Source: Dentipellis sp. KUC8613
Taxonomy: Eukaryota > Basidiomycota > Agaricomycetes > Russulales > Hericiaceae
Assembly: GCA_002286715.1 (NCBI GenBank)
Contig: NSJX01000016.1
Span: forward strand, 70,414-134,413
Direction of reading: 5' to 3'
Length of the DNA stretch: 64,000 nt
Part shown: in pieces, positions 11,566 through 22,565 of the stretch
Position numbering within the stretch: position 1 is the first letter of the stretch
How the letters are laid out: the number at the start of each line of letters is the position of its first letter
Position numbers and translations under genes: made by a program
The notes under the pieces: generated by a model
What the model was told of the DNA's origin: nothing
Seen by the model: the letters and a program-made list of their open reading frames with translations, nothing else
Databases searched by the model: none

Positions 11566-12868
11566 TCATCCCCATCGACTCTTCCCGCGTCCAGCCCCGT
11601 CTCCTGACCGCGGAGCACTACCAGTAATGTGCGAACCGAAATGGCTCTTTCTCCCAGAGCCAGATACCCCACTTTGGTTTGACACTGCAGCAGACGGTTG
11701 GCGGGGAGCCGTGAAATCGATTTTTGTGCGCTTGGCGGAGCTTTGAGAGGCTTCTTGCTGCTCTGAGCGGGCTTTCTGTCGCTCGGCTTTTGGGGTGCAT
11801 ATAAGCCAAAGAGGAAGATGATCAAGTCAAAGAGCATGAAGTTGGGCAATAGTGTTGGCATTCCAGATTGACGAGTGGACCCGCCGAACATCAACGGAGG
11901 CGACAACACGTTCACACATAATAATTGTGGCAAGGCAGGTAGTCGTCAAAGCACATCCTACGCCGAGGTACAGGGAAGAAATACGCACCTATTCTGCCAG
12001 CAAACCAATCATCCACCACATCATCCGGGTCCCAAACTTCTTTTGGGAAGTTGGTGCTTCGTTCGTCAACAGCGACGAATTCGACGAGTTTCGCGTATAG
12101 GTGTGGGTTACGGAAGGAACGGTTGGACATGAGTGAATCATTGAAATGTTTTGGCTGTGTTGGGTCGCGTTTCAATGAGTTGAAATGGGCAAGCTTCGTC
12201 TAAATTGTGAGTGTGCGGTCAAAATCTATTTGTATGAGATAAGACATCGGTCCCACCTCAACGGCAGGATCACACGGTTCCATTGAAGGAGGTGGTATGC
12301 CCCAATCGACAACGCCTGGTATCTGAGGTGGCTGCAAGAGCTCACGAATCTTTGTCAATTCATTGACAGGTGTACCGCCTTCCAAAGGCTCTTCCCGTGG
12401 GCTGAGCGCTGGTTCATGCGAATGGGTTGAGGCTGTCGAGCTAGATGCTTCTAGTTGAGATGAATCCACGACGGAATTGATGTCATCCGATATATGAGCA
12501 CGAGCACGGGGTTTCTGGTGCGCAGGGCGACGTATAATGAGTTGCGATTTAAGAGGTGCTGAGGATCGTCGTGCTAGAGACGGAGTTAGTGAGCATTATG
12601 ATACTATGGAGGTTGACGTACGTTCTGCATGCATATCGGGATCGCCCTTCAGCAAAACATCCTGACGCAAGTAGAGAAACCAGCAAGAGGGAAACGGTAT
12701 GCGCAAGTCGCAGCAGTGAAGACTCTCACATCATTGTTGGCACTTGCTCTGCCTTTAGACGGACGGATCTGCTCCGAGTCACTTTGTGAATCCTCGTCAT
12801 AGAAGACTAGACCTGAGTGTGTGTTGAGCAGAACAGAATGATGCAGAGTGACGACACTGACCGTGCAT
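11566..12868 (-). CDS. SAP30BP / HCNGP-like protein
   Basis: Nuclear HCNGP-family protein. In animals SAP30BP acts in transcriptional repression and, with RNPS1, in splicing of some introns. Here splicing or transcription is the likely role. The N-terminus reads [16 protein letters not shown], resembling the human start. The HCNGP domain is clear in [20 protein letters not shown] and the following [20 protein letters not shown] basic Gln-rich helix ([11 protein letters not shown]) and a KRTKIDFT motif lead to a Gly/Ser-rich tail. Five exons were joined. The last intron (11787-11988) is unusually long at 202 bases, so a further small exon there is possible. The first exon has only 7 bases. Confidence 0.85.
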
Positions 12869-13065
12869 GATGATCGTTGAAAACGTTTTGGGAGCCAAAT
12901 AGCGAAGCAAAAGTCGAATCTTCTGAGAGGAATAGCCACAGTCGGCCATGTGCAAACTGTCTAGGCGGCCCGAGGAGCCGGTTCCAGAAAGGGCCGGCGG
13001 GCCGGGCGCAGGTGCAGATCGTCATGGGGAGGCTTCGACCGGCCACCGAAGTCTCTTCTAGCAAA

Positions 13066-13073
13066 TATATAAG
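13066..13073 (+). promoter_or_regulatory. TATA box of the L-fuconate dehydratase gene
   Basis: TATATAAG lies about 60 bases before the ATG at 13134, within the 265-base divergent spacer shared with the minus-strand HCNGP-like gene. Confidence 0.5.
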
Positions 13074-13133
13074 GAGCTGCTCTTCAGATGACCCTCTCTT
13101 CATCATCCTTCCCCTTTGTTCGGTTTTCACACA

Positions 13134-15122
13134 ATGCCGGTAACAATCACCCATTTCGAGACCCATGGTAAGAAGGCAGCTAGACCCAGTTCACATATAC
13201 AGTTTATATCCTCCCACTAGATCTCAGGTTCCCGACCTCTTTGTCGGGCGATGGCACAGACGCCATGTAGCTATCTATGCTCAACGCATTGCGTGGCACA
13301 AACTGATTGATTTCCTGCCACAGGAACACGGATTGCGATTATTCTGCAGCCTACATCATCCTGTATACTTCATCGCCGGATCTTGTTGGTCAAGGTTTGA
13401 CCTTCACGATCGGACGAGGAAACGATATTGTAGGTTTCGGGCTCAAGGTACCCCTAAGAGAATCCATCATCTCATCTTGTCGCAGGTATGCTCAGCTATC
13501 AAGGAGGTCGCTAAACGTCTTATCGGCAAGGAAGTCGAGTCTTTGTTCGAGAACATGGGAGCAGCTTGGGATTACCTGGTCGCGGACTCTCAACTGCGAT
13601 GGTAGGCCGTAGTAACCCATAATCCTGTCCTCATCTGACATCCGTGAGATAGGATCGGTCCGGAAAAGGGTGTTATCCATATCGCTACGGGCGCCGTCGA
13701 CAACGCCCTCTGGGACCTTTTCGCCAAGTCGCGCAAGAAGCCACTATGGAAGCTTATTGTTGACATGAGTCCCGTCAGTCTCATGTAAACGCCTGTTTAT
13801 CTTCTGTTGACGGAGATGCTAGGAGGAATTCGTGAAAGCTACAACATTCCGGTACATCACAGACGTTATCACTCCGGAAGAAGCGGTTGAAATGCTCAAA
13901 GCGAAGGAAGCTACCAAGAAAGAGCGCGAAGAGAAAGTTCGTGAGATAGGGTAAGTTGCGCGAAACGCATTCCTTCATGTTCTAACCGAATGTTAGTTAC
14001 CCTGCCTACATCACCTCCGCTGGTTGGCTCGGTTCGTCCCAGTGTGATTATCATATATGCTGCGCCCATATCGATCACGTTCAGGCTACTCCGATGAGAA
14101 GGTTGTCCGTCTTACAAAGGAAGCCATCGCTGCCGGTTTCAACCACTTCAAGATGAAAGTTGGTGCCAACCGCGAGGATGATCTTCGTCGTGGCAAGCTT
14201 ATCCGGTCTCTCATCGACGACCCGCAGTATCTTCCTGCAGGAAAGAAGCCAGGCGACCCTAACAGCCCCGAGTTGAAGGGCAAGAATGCCGGTCCGACTG
14301 GTTCCGTACTCATGATCGACGCGAACCAGGTTTGGGATGTTCAACCTGCGATAGACTATGTGAAGTACCTCGAGCCCATCAAGCCATGGTTCGCACTTTC
14401 CCTCTTCGTGAAGCACCTTCATCCTGAGTCAATCGTGTCAGGTTCATTGAGGAGCCCACGGCTCCTGACGACATCCTCGGTCACGCTGCCATTCGCAAAG
14501 CACTGAAGCCCTATGGCATTGGTGTCGCCACTGGTGAACATGCACACAACCGCATGGTCTTCAAACAGCTCCTTCAAGCCGATGCCATCGATGTTTGTCA
14601 GATCGATTCATGCCGTCTGGCGGGTGTGAGTGAAGTTTTGAGTGTACTTCTTATGGCTGCCAAGTATGTTTGAAGCATTTCTAACCAGATCGGTGCTGAC
14701 ACGTTTTTACAGATTTGGTGTTCCGGTTTGCCCTCATGCTGGTGGTGTCGGTCTTTGCGAGTACACAATTCATCTGAGGTTCGTGTCGAGCACACCGAAT
14801 TCCATCGTTCGCTGACTGACAATGTTTTCTTAAGCCTGATCGACTACGTTGTCGTCTCTGGATCTATGGAACGAAATGCGCTTGAGTTTGTGTATCACTT
14901 GCATGAGCACTTCCTCCACCCTTGCTCGCTCAATTCGCGTGCACGTTACAACGTCCCTAACCACCCTGACGAGGGCTACAGGTACGCACAATTCTAACTT
15001 TGGCGTTGGGACTTGAACGAAAATTTTGCCTACGCAGTATTGAGATACGCAAGCCAACTATCGCAGAATTTGAGTACCCCAACGGTTCGTACTGGATGCA
15101 GGCAAAGGCCAACAAACAGTGA
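13134..15122 (+). CDS. L-fuconate dehydratase, enolase superfamily (ENOSF1-like)
   Basis: Mandelate-racemase-type enzyme predicted to dehydrate L-fuconate to 2-keto-3-deoxy-L-fuconate, a step in L-fucose breakdown. Twelve exons join into about 440 residues with no frame conflict. The N-terminal capping domain carries [16 protein letters not shown], typical of ENOSF1. The barrel shows the catalytic lysines in HFKMKVG, metal ligands in [11 protein letters not shown] and [11 protein letters not shown], and the catalytic His region in [20 protein letters not shown]. The C-terminus ([20 protein letters not shown]) matches the family. The intron density (eleven in 2 kb) is high even for this window. 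Some basidiomycete copies may serve in other acid-sugar pathways, so the substrate remains inferred. Confidence 0.93.
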
Positions 15123-15433
15123 GACGTGCGACAGGCATCAAGGAATTGATCTAGTAGTTTGTACACCATATATGTACGATAAGAATGCATTTCTTATTGG
15201 AAGCCCGTTCGAGCTGCAAGAGTTAAAAGTTGATTTCGTCTGGAGAATGTATTTCTCACTCACAGGAGAGCCAACAAGTCTTAGACTTGCGGGTTGGCTT
15301 GTCAATATCTCTCGCTGGATGGACATTGATACATGGCTTGATCTATGCAATAACATAAGTATCAGTTGAAGTAATATGTGTTCCAGAGTATGTCCATGAT
15401 ACGAAGAAAGATATATACAACACTCGTGCCTGG

Positions 15434-16485
15434 CTACATATCCTCGACGCTCCAATTGTGGCTTTCCTGACCTCGCCTCTTTCGTTCGTTTTGACGTTGG
15501 AACAGCTTCTTCTCGAATCCGTTCCCTCGGTCTGCAAAAGTATGTGATTATCGCAAATAAAAACAAAGGCAAAGTGTGCGCACCGACCCCATCCCATCTG
15601 TAGCCGGGTTTGATTCCAAACCGATTCGGAGGTGGCGGTGGGCCGGTATATTCTGGTCTCCGAGGCCCCTTCTTTGTCTTCTTCTAAATCATCGCATGAA
15701 ATAAATCAGCCAAGCGAGTGGAACGTTGAAGGTAGTCTCACCGTCAGGAAGGCCGCCGCGGGGTCATTCCATCGTTCTTGCTCCTTCAAGTCCTGGTTTA
15801 GCTCCTCGTCATCCGCACGTCTGGCGAATTCCTTGCCCCGCATCCTCTCCAGCTCTTTCTTTCGATCCTCCTCTTCCTTCCTCTGCACCAATCCTTTGCC
15901 CCATTCCATCTTTTTCGCCTCCCTCTCCTCCTTCTCTCGTTTCTTCCTTGCGGCTTCCGCTTTCGCCGCCTTCATGTCAATCTTCCTTCCTGAAGCATCT
16001 CGATACACCGTCTCCTGGGCTGCCTCTATTTCCTCTCTCGAATGCTTTTCCTTCGACAGATCATTTGCGACTGGAAGTCGTTCCCGAAGTTGCTTTGACG
16101 TCAATAGCCCACCAATAAACGGCGTTGTCCCCGTCCCTTCCGTGTCCACGACTTGCGGTTCCTCGTCCGCCGGTGGTGGTGGCGTTGGCTCCCGCACAGT
16201 CGCCCAGCCTGACTCTTCGCCTGCGTCGGGTGCAACACGTCGCTTCTTGAAGCCACGGTCCGAGGCGACGACGGCCTCCTTCGTGTCATCCTCCTCTTCC
16301 TCCTGCACAACTGCGCCCCAACCTGCATCGTCGTCCACCACGATAGCCGCACCACGGGCTTGGGATGATGTCAGTCCAGTTTCGGCCTTGCGCTTCTTTT
16401 TCTTCTTTGTGGTGCGCGCAAGGATTGCGTCTGCTTTCGGTCCTGACATGTACTTCTCAGCGAGATATGCTTGCATGTTTGCCAT
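15434..16485 (-). CDS. BUD13: Pre-mRNA-splicing factor BUD13/Cwc26
   Basis: Subunit of the RES complex (Bud13, Pml1, Snu17), which joins the spliceosome before the first step and aids retention and splicing of weak introns. Three exons give about 325 residues, starting MANMQAYLAEKYMSGPKADA. The middle is acidic and Lys-rich with a conserved helical block (YRDASGRKIDMKAAKAEAARKK) that precedes MEWGKGLVQRK. The C-terminal signature is encoded across two introns and reads [20 protein letters not shown], then EKKLFQRQNERKRR. The donor of the last intron is GTGCGC, required to keep GVDRGNG in frame. It is transcribed divergently from the F-box gene across a 475-base spacer. Confidence 0.95.
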
Positions 16486-16960
16486 TATTGGGTGGTGGGG
16501 TGAGGAACAAATTTTCTGGTTGATGCAACAGATAGTGTGTGAAGCGAGACGCGCAGAAACCGTAAGCGTGGAAGGCTATGATCAGGAAGAAGATGGGACA
16601 CTACAAGTGTAGTGTCTGCTGGTGTAGTATACACACGCGTCTGCTAGTACTATATATGTCACGTTCATTGACTCTGCCTCGTGCCGTGTGACATAACGTC
16701 GCGTGACGTCAGCGTCACATTATGTCGAACTTGACTCCTCTCCCGGGGGTTCTGCGCTTCCAAATTTTCAGTCAGTGCCGTGGTCATATCCTTAGTGAAA
16801 GAAAATGGAGGTCAGAGACTGTATTGAAGGAAATAGAATAGAGTGATTGTAACAGCGAAAGTGGCACCTGGGTCTGGACAAAGCGTGACAAACAGAACTC
16901 TCCTATGCAAAGGGCAAGTAGGCGCCGACGCACTACTCGACTTGATTCCAAGCGTCCACG
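16486..16960. other. Divergent promoter between BUD13 and the F-box gene
   Basis: A 475-base spacer without coding potential. It carries a quasi-palindrome at 16690-16726 with arms GACATAA and TTATGTC around a bZIP-type site, and is probably a shared bidirectional promoter. Confidence 0.55.
16704..16711. promoter_or_regulatory. CRE/ATF-type palindrome TGACGTCA
   Basis: A perfect eight-base CRE site at the centre of a larger inverted repeat in the divergent promoter. It is bound by CREB/ATF-class bZIP factors in fungi and animals. The same 13-base context (CGCGTGACGTCAG) recurs before the alpha-galactosidase gene. Confidence 0.6.
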
Positions 16961-18546
16961 ATGGTCAGTCGCGCGCCGTCTTTCGAAGATCTCGCGACGT
17001 GGGACGACCTGGTCACCCATGTCATTGTGGTTGACGCCCTCGGAGAGGAGGAGGAATCCACCGAACCCACACACATGTATGTGAGTCTCACCTTCCGTCC
17101 AGTGCTCGAGACCCAACTCCTCTCCTCTCCAGCGACCCTCGCGATCCTATACCAGAAGTAGTCCAGATTGACCATTCCATGGCTGATCTGGAGGCGCAAC
17201 TGTCATCTCTGCGGCTGCGAAAGACGCACCTCCTCGCCATGCATGCTCTCATTGCGCGCATGCCCCCCGAGATCCTCTCCCGCATCTTCGAGCTTGGGGT
17301 GCATGAGAGCAACCACCTTCTGTCAACGATTTCCCTAGTTTCCCGCTACTGGAGACAAGTTGCACTCGCCACTCCATCCCTGTGGTCTTATATTCGTCTA
17401 GACCACGACTGGGGTTATGCTCGACATGCCGCCTTCCTTCGTAAACTGCGCACCTGTGTCGAACGATCACAGGCGTGCAAGCTACTTATCGACATTGATT
17501 GTCGGTTTGTGGAGGGTGGAAACGAGCTCGAGCAGATCGTTACGGAGCTCGAGCCTCACCTCGTGCGGTGTTTCTCGTTCCGCATCTCTGCACCAGATTG
17601 GGAATGGATGGACCTTGTCCGTAACCATTCCTCCAAACTCGGGCCATCGCTTGAAAATTTATACATCAGATTGGACCCCTCCGAATCAGAGGAACAAACG
17701 CCATTCGTGTTCCTGTCGCAGCCATGTCCTCGGCTGTCCACCGTCACCCTCGAGCACACCCCTCTCATCTGCATCCGAACCTCACTCCCCGCGCTGCGGT
17801 CACTGCATCTCATTCGTGACCAGCGCTATCACTCCTCTTCCCGCATCGGCATCTCTTTCAAAGAGCTCCTCACTCTCCTTGTGTCAACACCTACCCTCAC
17901 TGAGCTGCGCGTACAATCCGCAGTCTTCCTGCTCGATGGCACGGAGGCCATATTCCAATCCTCCCCCAGTTACACCCTTCTCCCACGACTCCAATCGCTA
18001 ACATTCAACTTCCTGGACTGCAACAATGTCGCACTTTTCCTGGAGTCCTCTACTCTCCCTTCGTTAAAGCGTCTCTCGGTCCAGATGGAGTCCAATAACG
18101 AGGAGAACATGCAGTGGCTCGTGCAGATGTCTCTCGACAGTCAGACGCGCTTTCCGACTCTCCGCCATCTGGATCTGCGTGCCTGTAGTGTCGACGGAGC
18201 AGCCCTTGTGCCATTTATCCGCGCGCTGCACCAGCTTCCGCACCTCAGCGCTCTTGGCCTCTCAAGTCCACCCAGCGGCCACATCGGCTCGCGTTTCTTT
18301 GATATTCTCGCCAGCCTGCCTTTCAACCCATCGGAGACATGGCTCTTGCCAGAGTTAGAGGCACTTTGCCTACAGAATTGTCGCGACGTGTCGGGGCACG
18401 AACTGCTTGCGATTGTGAGGGCGCGAAATCTGTCCCCCGGAGTGCGCAGCATCCGCTTCCTGAAGATCTCGCAATGCTATGGACTCGATCATGATGTCCT
18501 CGACCAGCTGCAGCTACTAGTGGACACAGTGCGAGTTGTGGCATGA
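16961..18546 (+). CDS. F-box/leucine-rich-repeat protein
   Basis: Likely substrate adaptor of an SCF ubiquitin ligase. Two exons (16961-17076, 17133-18546) give 509 residues. The first 65 residues contain no known domain. A coiled segment (ADLEAQLSSLRLRKTHLLAM) leads into the F-box, IARMPPEILSRIFELGVHES… with SLVSRYWRQVALATPSLWS, the common arrangement of Agaricomycete F-box proteins. The rest is a series of irregular leucine-rich repeats (LRSLHLIRD, LRHLDLRACSV, LEALCLQNCRD, IRFLKISQC). Such genes form very large families in mushrooms. The ubiquitination target is unknown. Confidence 0.88.
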
Positions 18547-19001
18547 GGGCTTGAGAAGTGTAGATGTTCACGAGGTCATCTCCCCTTGCTGAACCGTTGC
18601 CTTATACTGTATTTTTGAATGTCATCCGATACCGTTTCTAGCGTCTGCATCTGCCCTGATCTTGTTGTGCTCGGACTAGTGCATACATGCCTATTCCTCT
18701 CCATCTAGCCCTGTTTTGTGTTCTTTCTCCCTCACCTCTGTTGTTGCCTGGATGTTTAAACACTGCTTCTGTACTATTAGTCCCCCGTTGTCAAAATCAC
18801 CGTTGCTCCGGTTCATGTACAGTATACACTGTTCTTTTCTTGCTTGGAATATAATGTGAAACGTTCGTCTCCGTGATGAAGTACTTGGGTATGGCAGCCC
18901 ACCCCAATATACACAGCAACATACAAATATCTACAGCCACTATATCCAGGTGTCTGCAGCATATGAGACAGCACAGTATCCAAGAAAACATGATGTCACA
19001 A
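18547..19001. other. Intergenic region between convergent genes
   Basis: Pyrimidine-rich 3' trailer sequence of the F-box gene on the plus strand and the DNAJC17-like gene on the minus strand. No coding frame supported. Confidence 0.5.
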
Positions 19002-20318
19002 CTATGACTCCTTCGCTTCCTGCTCTCGAATCTCCCTCTCCAGTCGTTCTCGTTCTGCTTGCCGAAGGCGCATGAGAGTGAGTGCCTCGAAGTCGAGAGC
19101 GGGGCTGGACACCTGCTCAGGTGCGGATTTGATATCACTTGAGAAGTCCGGCTAGTGCGGTATGGCATTCAGTAACTTACACGAGAGCGAGCGATTGAAT
19201 ACATACGAAAGAAGCAGGGAAAGAAGAAAACGCTGTTGAGAATGTCGACTTGGACTCTGACTCCTGCGGCAGGATCCCTGCCGGAGCGCCAGCATTCGTC
19301 TCCCACCCAGCCGGCGACTGCGCCTTATCATTCGTTGACCCTGGTCCCAGCTTACCCGTCTTCTTCAGCCAACCCAAAATCGCAGGCTCATGTCCTTCCG
19401 CCCAACCCACGTCCAGGTCCTCCAAACCGTCTCGTCCCTGGGCGCATACCACCGCAAACGCATCGCCAATCTTGTGGAATGGTACCAGCGCTGTAGCGAA
19501 TTTTGGCGGTTTATCTGGCGACTTCTTGGGACGCTTCATAGAAAGGACGATAGAGTCTGTATCAGTCGCCCCAAAGCGTGCCAAGAAAGTGCTAAGTGCC
19601 GAAGCAGTCGTGAGCATTGGGTATTTGGAAAGTGGGTATTTGACGCGGATGGTGGTATCAAGGTGGCCTGGAAAGCAAGTCAATATCCTGTCAGAAGTCT
19701 CCTACGACGAGATACTTACCGAGTGCCGGCGGCTCTAGCTCTTCACGCAACTTCGCCTCTGCCTTCTCGGTCTCTTCCTCTCTCCGTTTCATCTCCCTCT
19801 CCCTCTCCTCTCTCAGCCGCCTTCCCTCCTCCCTGATATGCTCCGTCTCCCGCTCCCGCGCCCTCTCCTCCTGCGCCTTCTCGACCCTCGCCTTCTTGAA
19901 CGCGCGCTCGCGCTCCTCGAGCTCCTCTACCATGTTCTTCCGCTTCGCATCATAGCCCGCGAAACGAGTCTTGCGGGCTTCCTTCAGGCGCTGCTTTGCG
20001 TCGAGCGCGAGGCGCCGGAGAGGGTCAAGCAGCAGCTCGTACGCTTGGTTCAGCTCGTGGAACTTTCGACCTAGAAGTGCGAGATAATTAGCATATATAC
20101 TAGGCACCGTGTCTCTCAAAGATACCTGCATCTGGATCGTCTCGATTCTGTAATAGAAGTCAGAATTGTGTACAACTGACGGACAAACGGACACGGACTC
20201 TGTCGGGATGTAACTTGAGGGAGCGCTGGCGATAGGCAGTCTTGATTTCGGCCTCCGTCGCTTCTAGTGTCACCTGTAAGAGCTCATAGGGATTCATTTC
20301 CTCTTCGGATGTGGACAT
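19002..20318 (-). CDS. DNAJC17 / Cwf23-like J-domain splicing protein
   Basis: J-domain protein of the DNAJC17/Cwf23/Cwc23 type, which associates with the spliceosome and helps release it. The ATG at 20318 starts MSTSEEEMNPYELLQVTLEA, giving a J domain at the extreme N-terminus. The HPD triad is intact and is completed by splicing (KLHPDRNRDDPDAGRKFHEL) over two introns. It continues NQAYELLLDPLRRLALD, followed by a long Arg/Glu coiled coil typical of the family. An RRM-like segment (TTIRVKYPLSKYPMLT…FGATDTDSIVL) follows, and the final exon ends AERERLEREIREQEAKES. The protein has about 385 residues. Architecture and order match DNAJC17. Confidence 0.9.
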
Positions 20319-21377
20319 CTTGGACTTTGAGGTCTATGACAAGCGGAAGTTCAGCAGGGCACTGCACGTGAGCGGCCGTACGTAGTGGAACAAATACGGC
20401 CAAGCAAAGATTCTGCGATCTTCCCGCTTGACCCAATCGCGGATCGCATCATCTTACAGCTAGCTTTAGGCGACTACAAGCGACGGGCTATTCAAACGTA
20501 TTCATCATGCTCTTCTGCGGCGAAAGCAACGTCCCCCTGGTCTAGCATCATCATCGTGAAGTGACTATACAAGCGCTACAACATATACTCGACCACCTGG
20601 CCACAGGTACACGGTGGTATCGGCGCTCGGCGGACGTAACCTTACACTGCGGCCGCTTTGCTTAGTGAACTCGTTGACTCCACTACAGGCCGCACAATAT
20701 GCAACTAATTCAATGCAGCGACACCTCCCCTTTCATACGACGACCCCATTTCCTCCATGATCGTTCTCCGCGGAGAGACCAAGAGAGTAGTCTGGCCCTG
20801 CTTGCTGTCTAAGTAAAGGGAGTCTCGGTGTCCTCGGCTTTCGTAGTCGCTGCGAGCGCTGCGCGTCTTATGCGATACCTGCGCGTCCACATAGTCTCAC
20901 TGCGGACGGAGGTAAGCGGATATGTTGTTTTTGGTGCCTGACAAATGCTCGTGATCCGTACGACTCAAGATGGCTGGGCTTGGCACCTCTCACAGTCAGG
21001 AGGACATCCCTCCGAGGTGGAATCCTATTGTCTGCTCGGACTTCTGCCGCCGCATGTATGACATTGAACGTGAATGTATGCTAACCAACTAGCAACTACG
21101 CACGTGTGGGTTCCAGATTGGAAAACTCCAATTTATGCGCTCGAGACGGTTCTCTCCGATTTTGCCGTGGAGGCAAATTTGCCGCAGACGTGTAGCTTCG
21201 ACATGACTACGGATACAGAGTCGACTGACACATCCGACCGATTGCAACCGCCATTGCCAACGCACATGCCTCTCTCCGAGATCCCCAACTACGCAGCTCT
21301 GCTGTTTAAAACCTGTCTGTGTCTGCACCAGACTCCATTGCATCGTCGAAGCTACATCCTTTACACACACCATCGAT
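20319..21377. other. Divergent intergenic region of about 1 kb
   Basis: The spacer holds the promoters of the minus-strand DNAJC17-like gene and the plus-strand cupredoxin gene. Small open frames at 20705-20890 and 21074-21460 have no splice or motif support. I see nothing else in it. Confidence 0.5.
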
Positions 21378-22108
21378 ATGCTGTTCTCATCTGTCGCTGC
21401 TTTCATCGGCATCGCTGCGTCTCTTGCACCCTCTGCTCTGGCATGGGGTGGCCCGGCCACGCATGACGTTCAAGTTGGACCCAACGGTCAACTTGTCTTT
21501 GATCCCATGACACTCGTACGTTTTGACCGCATCCTACATGTGGTCAATCTCAACGTCTTGTAGGAGGCCAACGTTGGCGACAAAGTTGTCTTCCACTTCA
21601 ACCCCAAGAACCACAGCGTCACGCAGAGCTCGTTCCAGATGCCCTGCACGAACCTGAGTGGCGGGTTTGATTCTGGCTTGTAAGTCTGGGAAGCCCTCTA
21701 TCTGAGGTTTTCAAATACTCACGGATATGGCCCAGCCACCCTGTCCCAGCGGGTACCGGTTTCAACCAGGGCCCTACCTTTGAGATCACTGTAGACAGCG
21801 TAAGTGGCAACAACGTCTCATTTCTGGATTCAACACTGAGATGCCATCCACAGCCGGCGCCGATCTGGGTCCACTGCAACCAAATGGCCAACACGCCTGG
21901 CAGTCATTGCGGCGCCGGAATGGTACTTGGCATCAACCCCGGCGCACCCGGGACGAATAACTCATTCCAGGACTTCCTGGACATTGCGCTCGCCATTGGG
22001 GTCGCGCTCAAGGCTGAGGCAGACGCGTCGGCGGCGGAGGCTGCTGGACTGTCTGCATACTCGTCGATTGAGTCGACGGCTGCGGCTGCACAGAAGACTG
22101 GGCATTAA
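21378..22108 (+). CDS. Secreted cupredoxin (extracellular serine-rich type)
   Basis: Secreted blue-copper-like protein of the cupredoxin fold. Four exons (introns 21516-21563, 21680-21735, 21800-21853) encode about 190 residues. A signal peptide, MLFSSVAAFIGIAASLAPSALA, is followed by a VQVGPNGQLVFDP strand. Putative type-1 copper ligands are visible: His in FNPKNHSVTQSSF, Cys in IWVHCNQM, then His and Met in GSHCGAGMVLGIN. The spacing fits a mononuclear cupredoxin. The C-terminal region is Ala/Ser-rich and helical. It ends in no clear hydrophobic GPI signal, unlike many relatives. Fungal members are secreted during development or stress. The electron partner is unknown. Confidence 0.85.
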
Positions 22109-22277
22109 TGATTGGCTGGAGCTGAAGGGAGCTGTCTTTCTTACTGTACAATGTAACTCTATGATCTCAAAATGTAATGTAATGCGCACCAGGCCTAGGA
22201 GCAGCTGGACGAGGACGGCCAAAGGAAGGATATTGGGCGAAGGGAGGCCCGTCATGTGGGGTAGAGAACGTGACGCG

Positions 22278-22285
22278 TGACGTCA
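22278..22285. promoter_or_regulatory. CRE/ATF-type palindrome TGACGTCA before GH27 gene
   Basis: Perfect CRE site 281 bases upstream of the alpha-galactosidase ATG. It lies in the same 13-base context (CGCGTGACGTCAG) as the site in the BUD13/F-box promoter. Confidence 0.55.
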
Positions 22286-22492
22286 GAGTTGACAGAACTC
22301 AAGTAGCCGACCTTGCTGGGCCCTGCTGCTGCTCTCTCTCTCTCTTGCTCTCCACCATCATCCCCAATGCCGCCCACGTCCAGCAGTCCGCCGCCAGCGT
22401 CTGAGAAGGCCGCTTCATACGACCTCTCTCCCTCCGCCGTCGACCATGCTTGGCATGTCCGACAGCTTGAAGGTATCTTACTGTTCATCCTC

Positions 22493-22500
22493 TATAAATA
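22493..22500 (+). promoter_or_regulatory. TATA box of the GH27 gene
   Basis: TATAAATA lies 66 bases before the ATG at 22566, ideal spacing for a fungal core promoter. Confidence 0.65.
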
Positions 22501-22565
22501 CCCGTTAATCCCGCATTGCTACAGCTTTAGCATTTTACATCTCCCGCACTCGCGCTCTGCTGTTG

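Larger units (their letters stand above)
22109..22565. other. Intergenic region with GH27 promoter
   Basis: The 457-base spacer contains the 3' trailer of the cupredoxin gene, a CRE-type palindrome, a CT-rich tract at about 22330-22360 and a TATA box near the alpha-galactosidase start. Confidence 0.55.

Noticed and set aside
15632..16612. 326-codon plus-strand frame rich in Ser
   Set aside because: It is the antisense shadow of BUD13, whose conserved motifs are on the minus strand.
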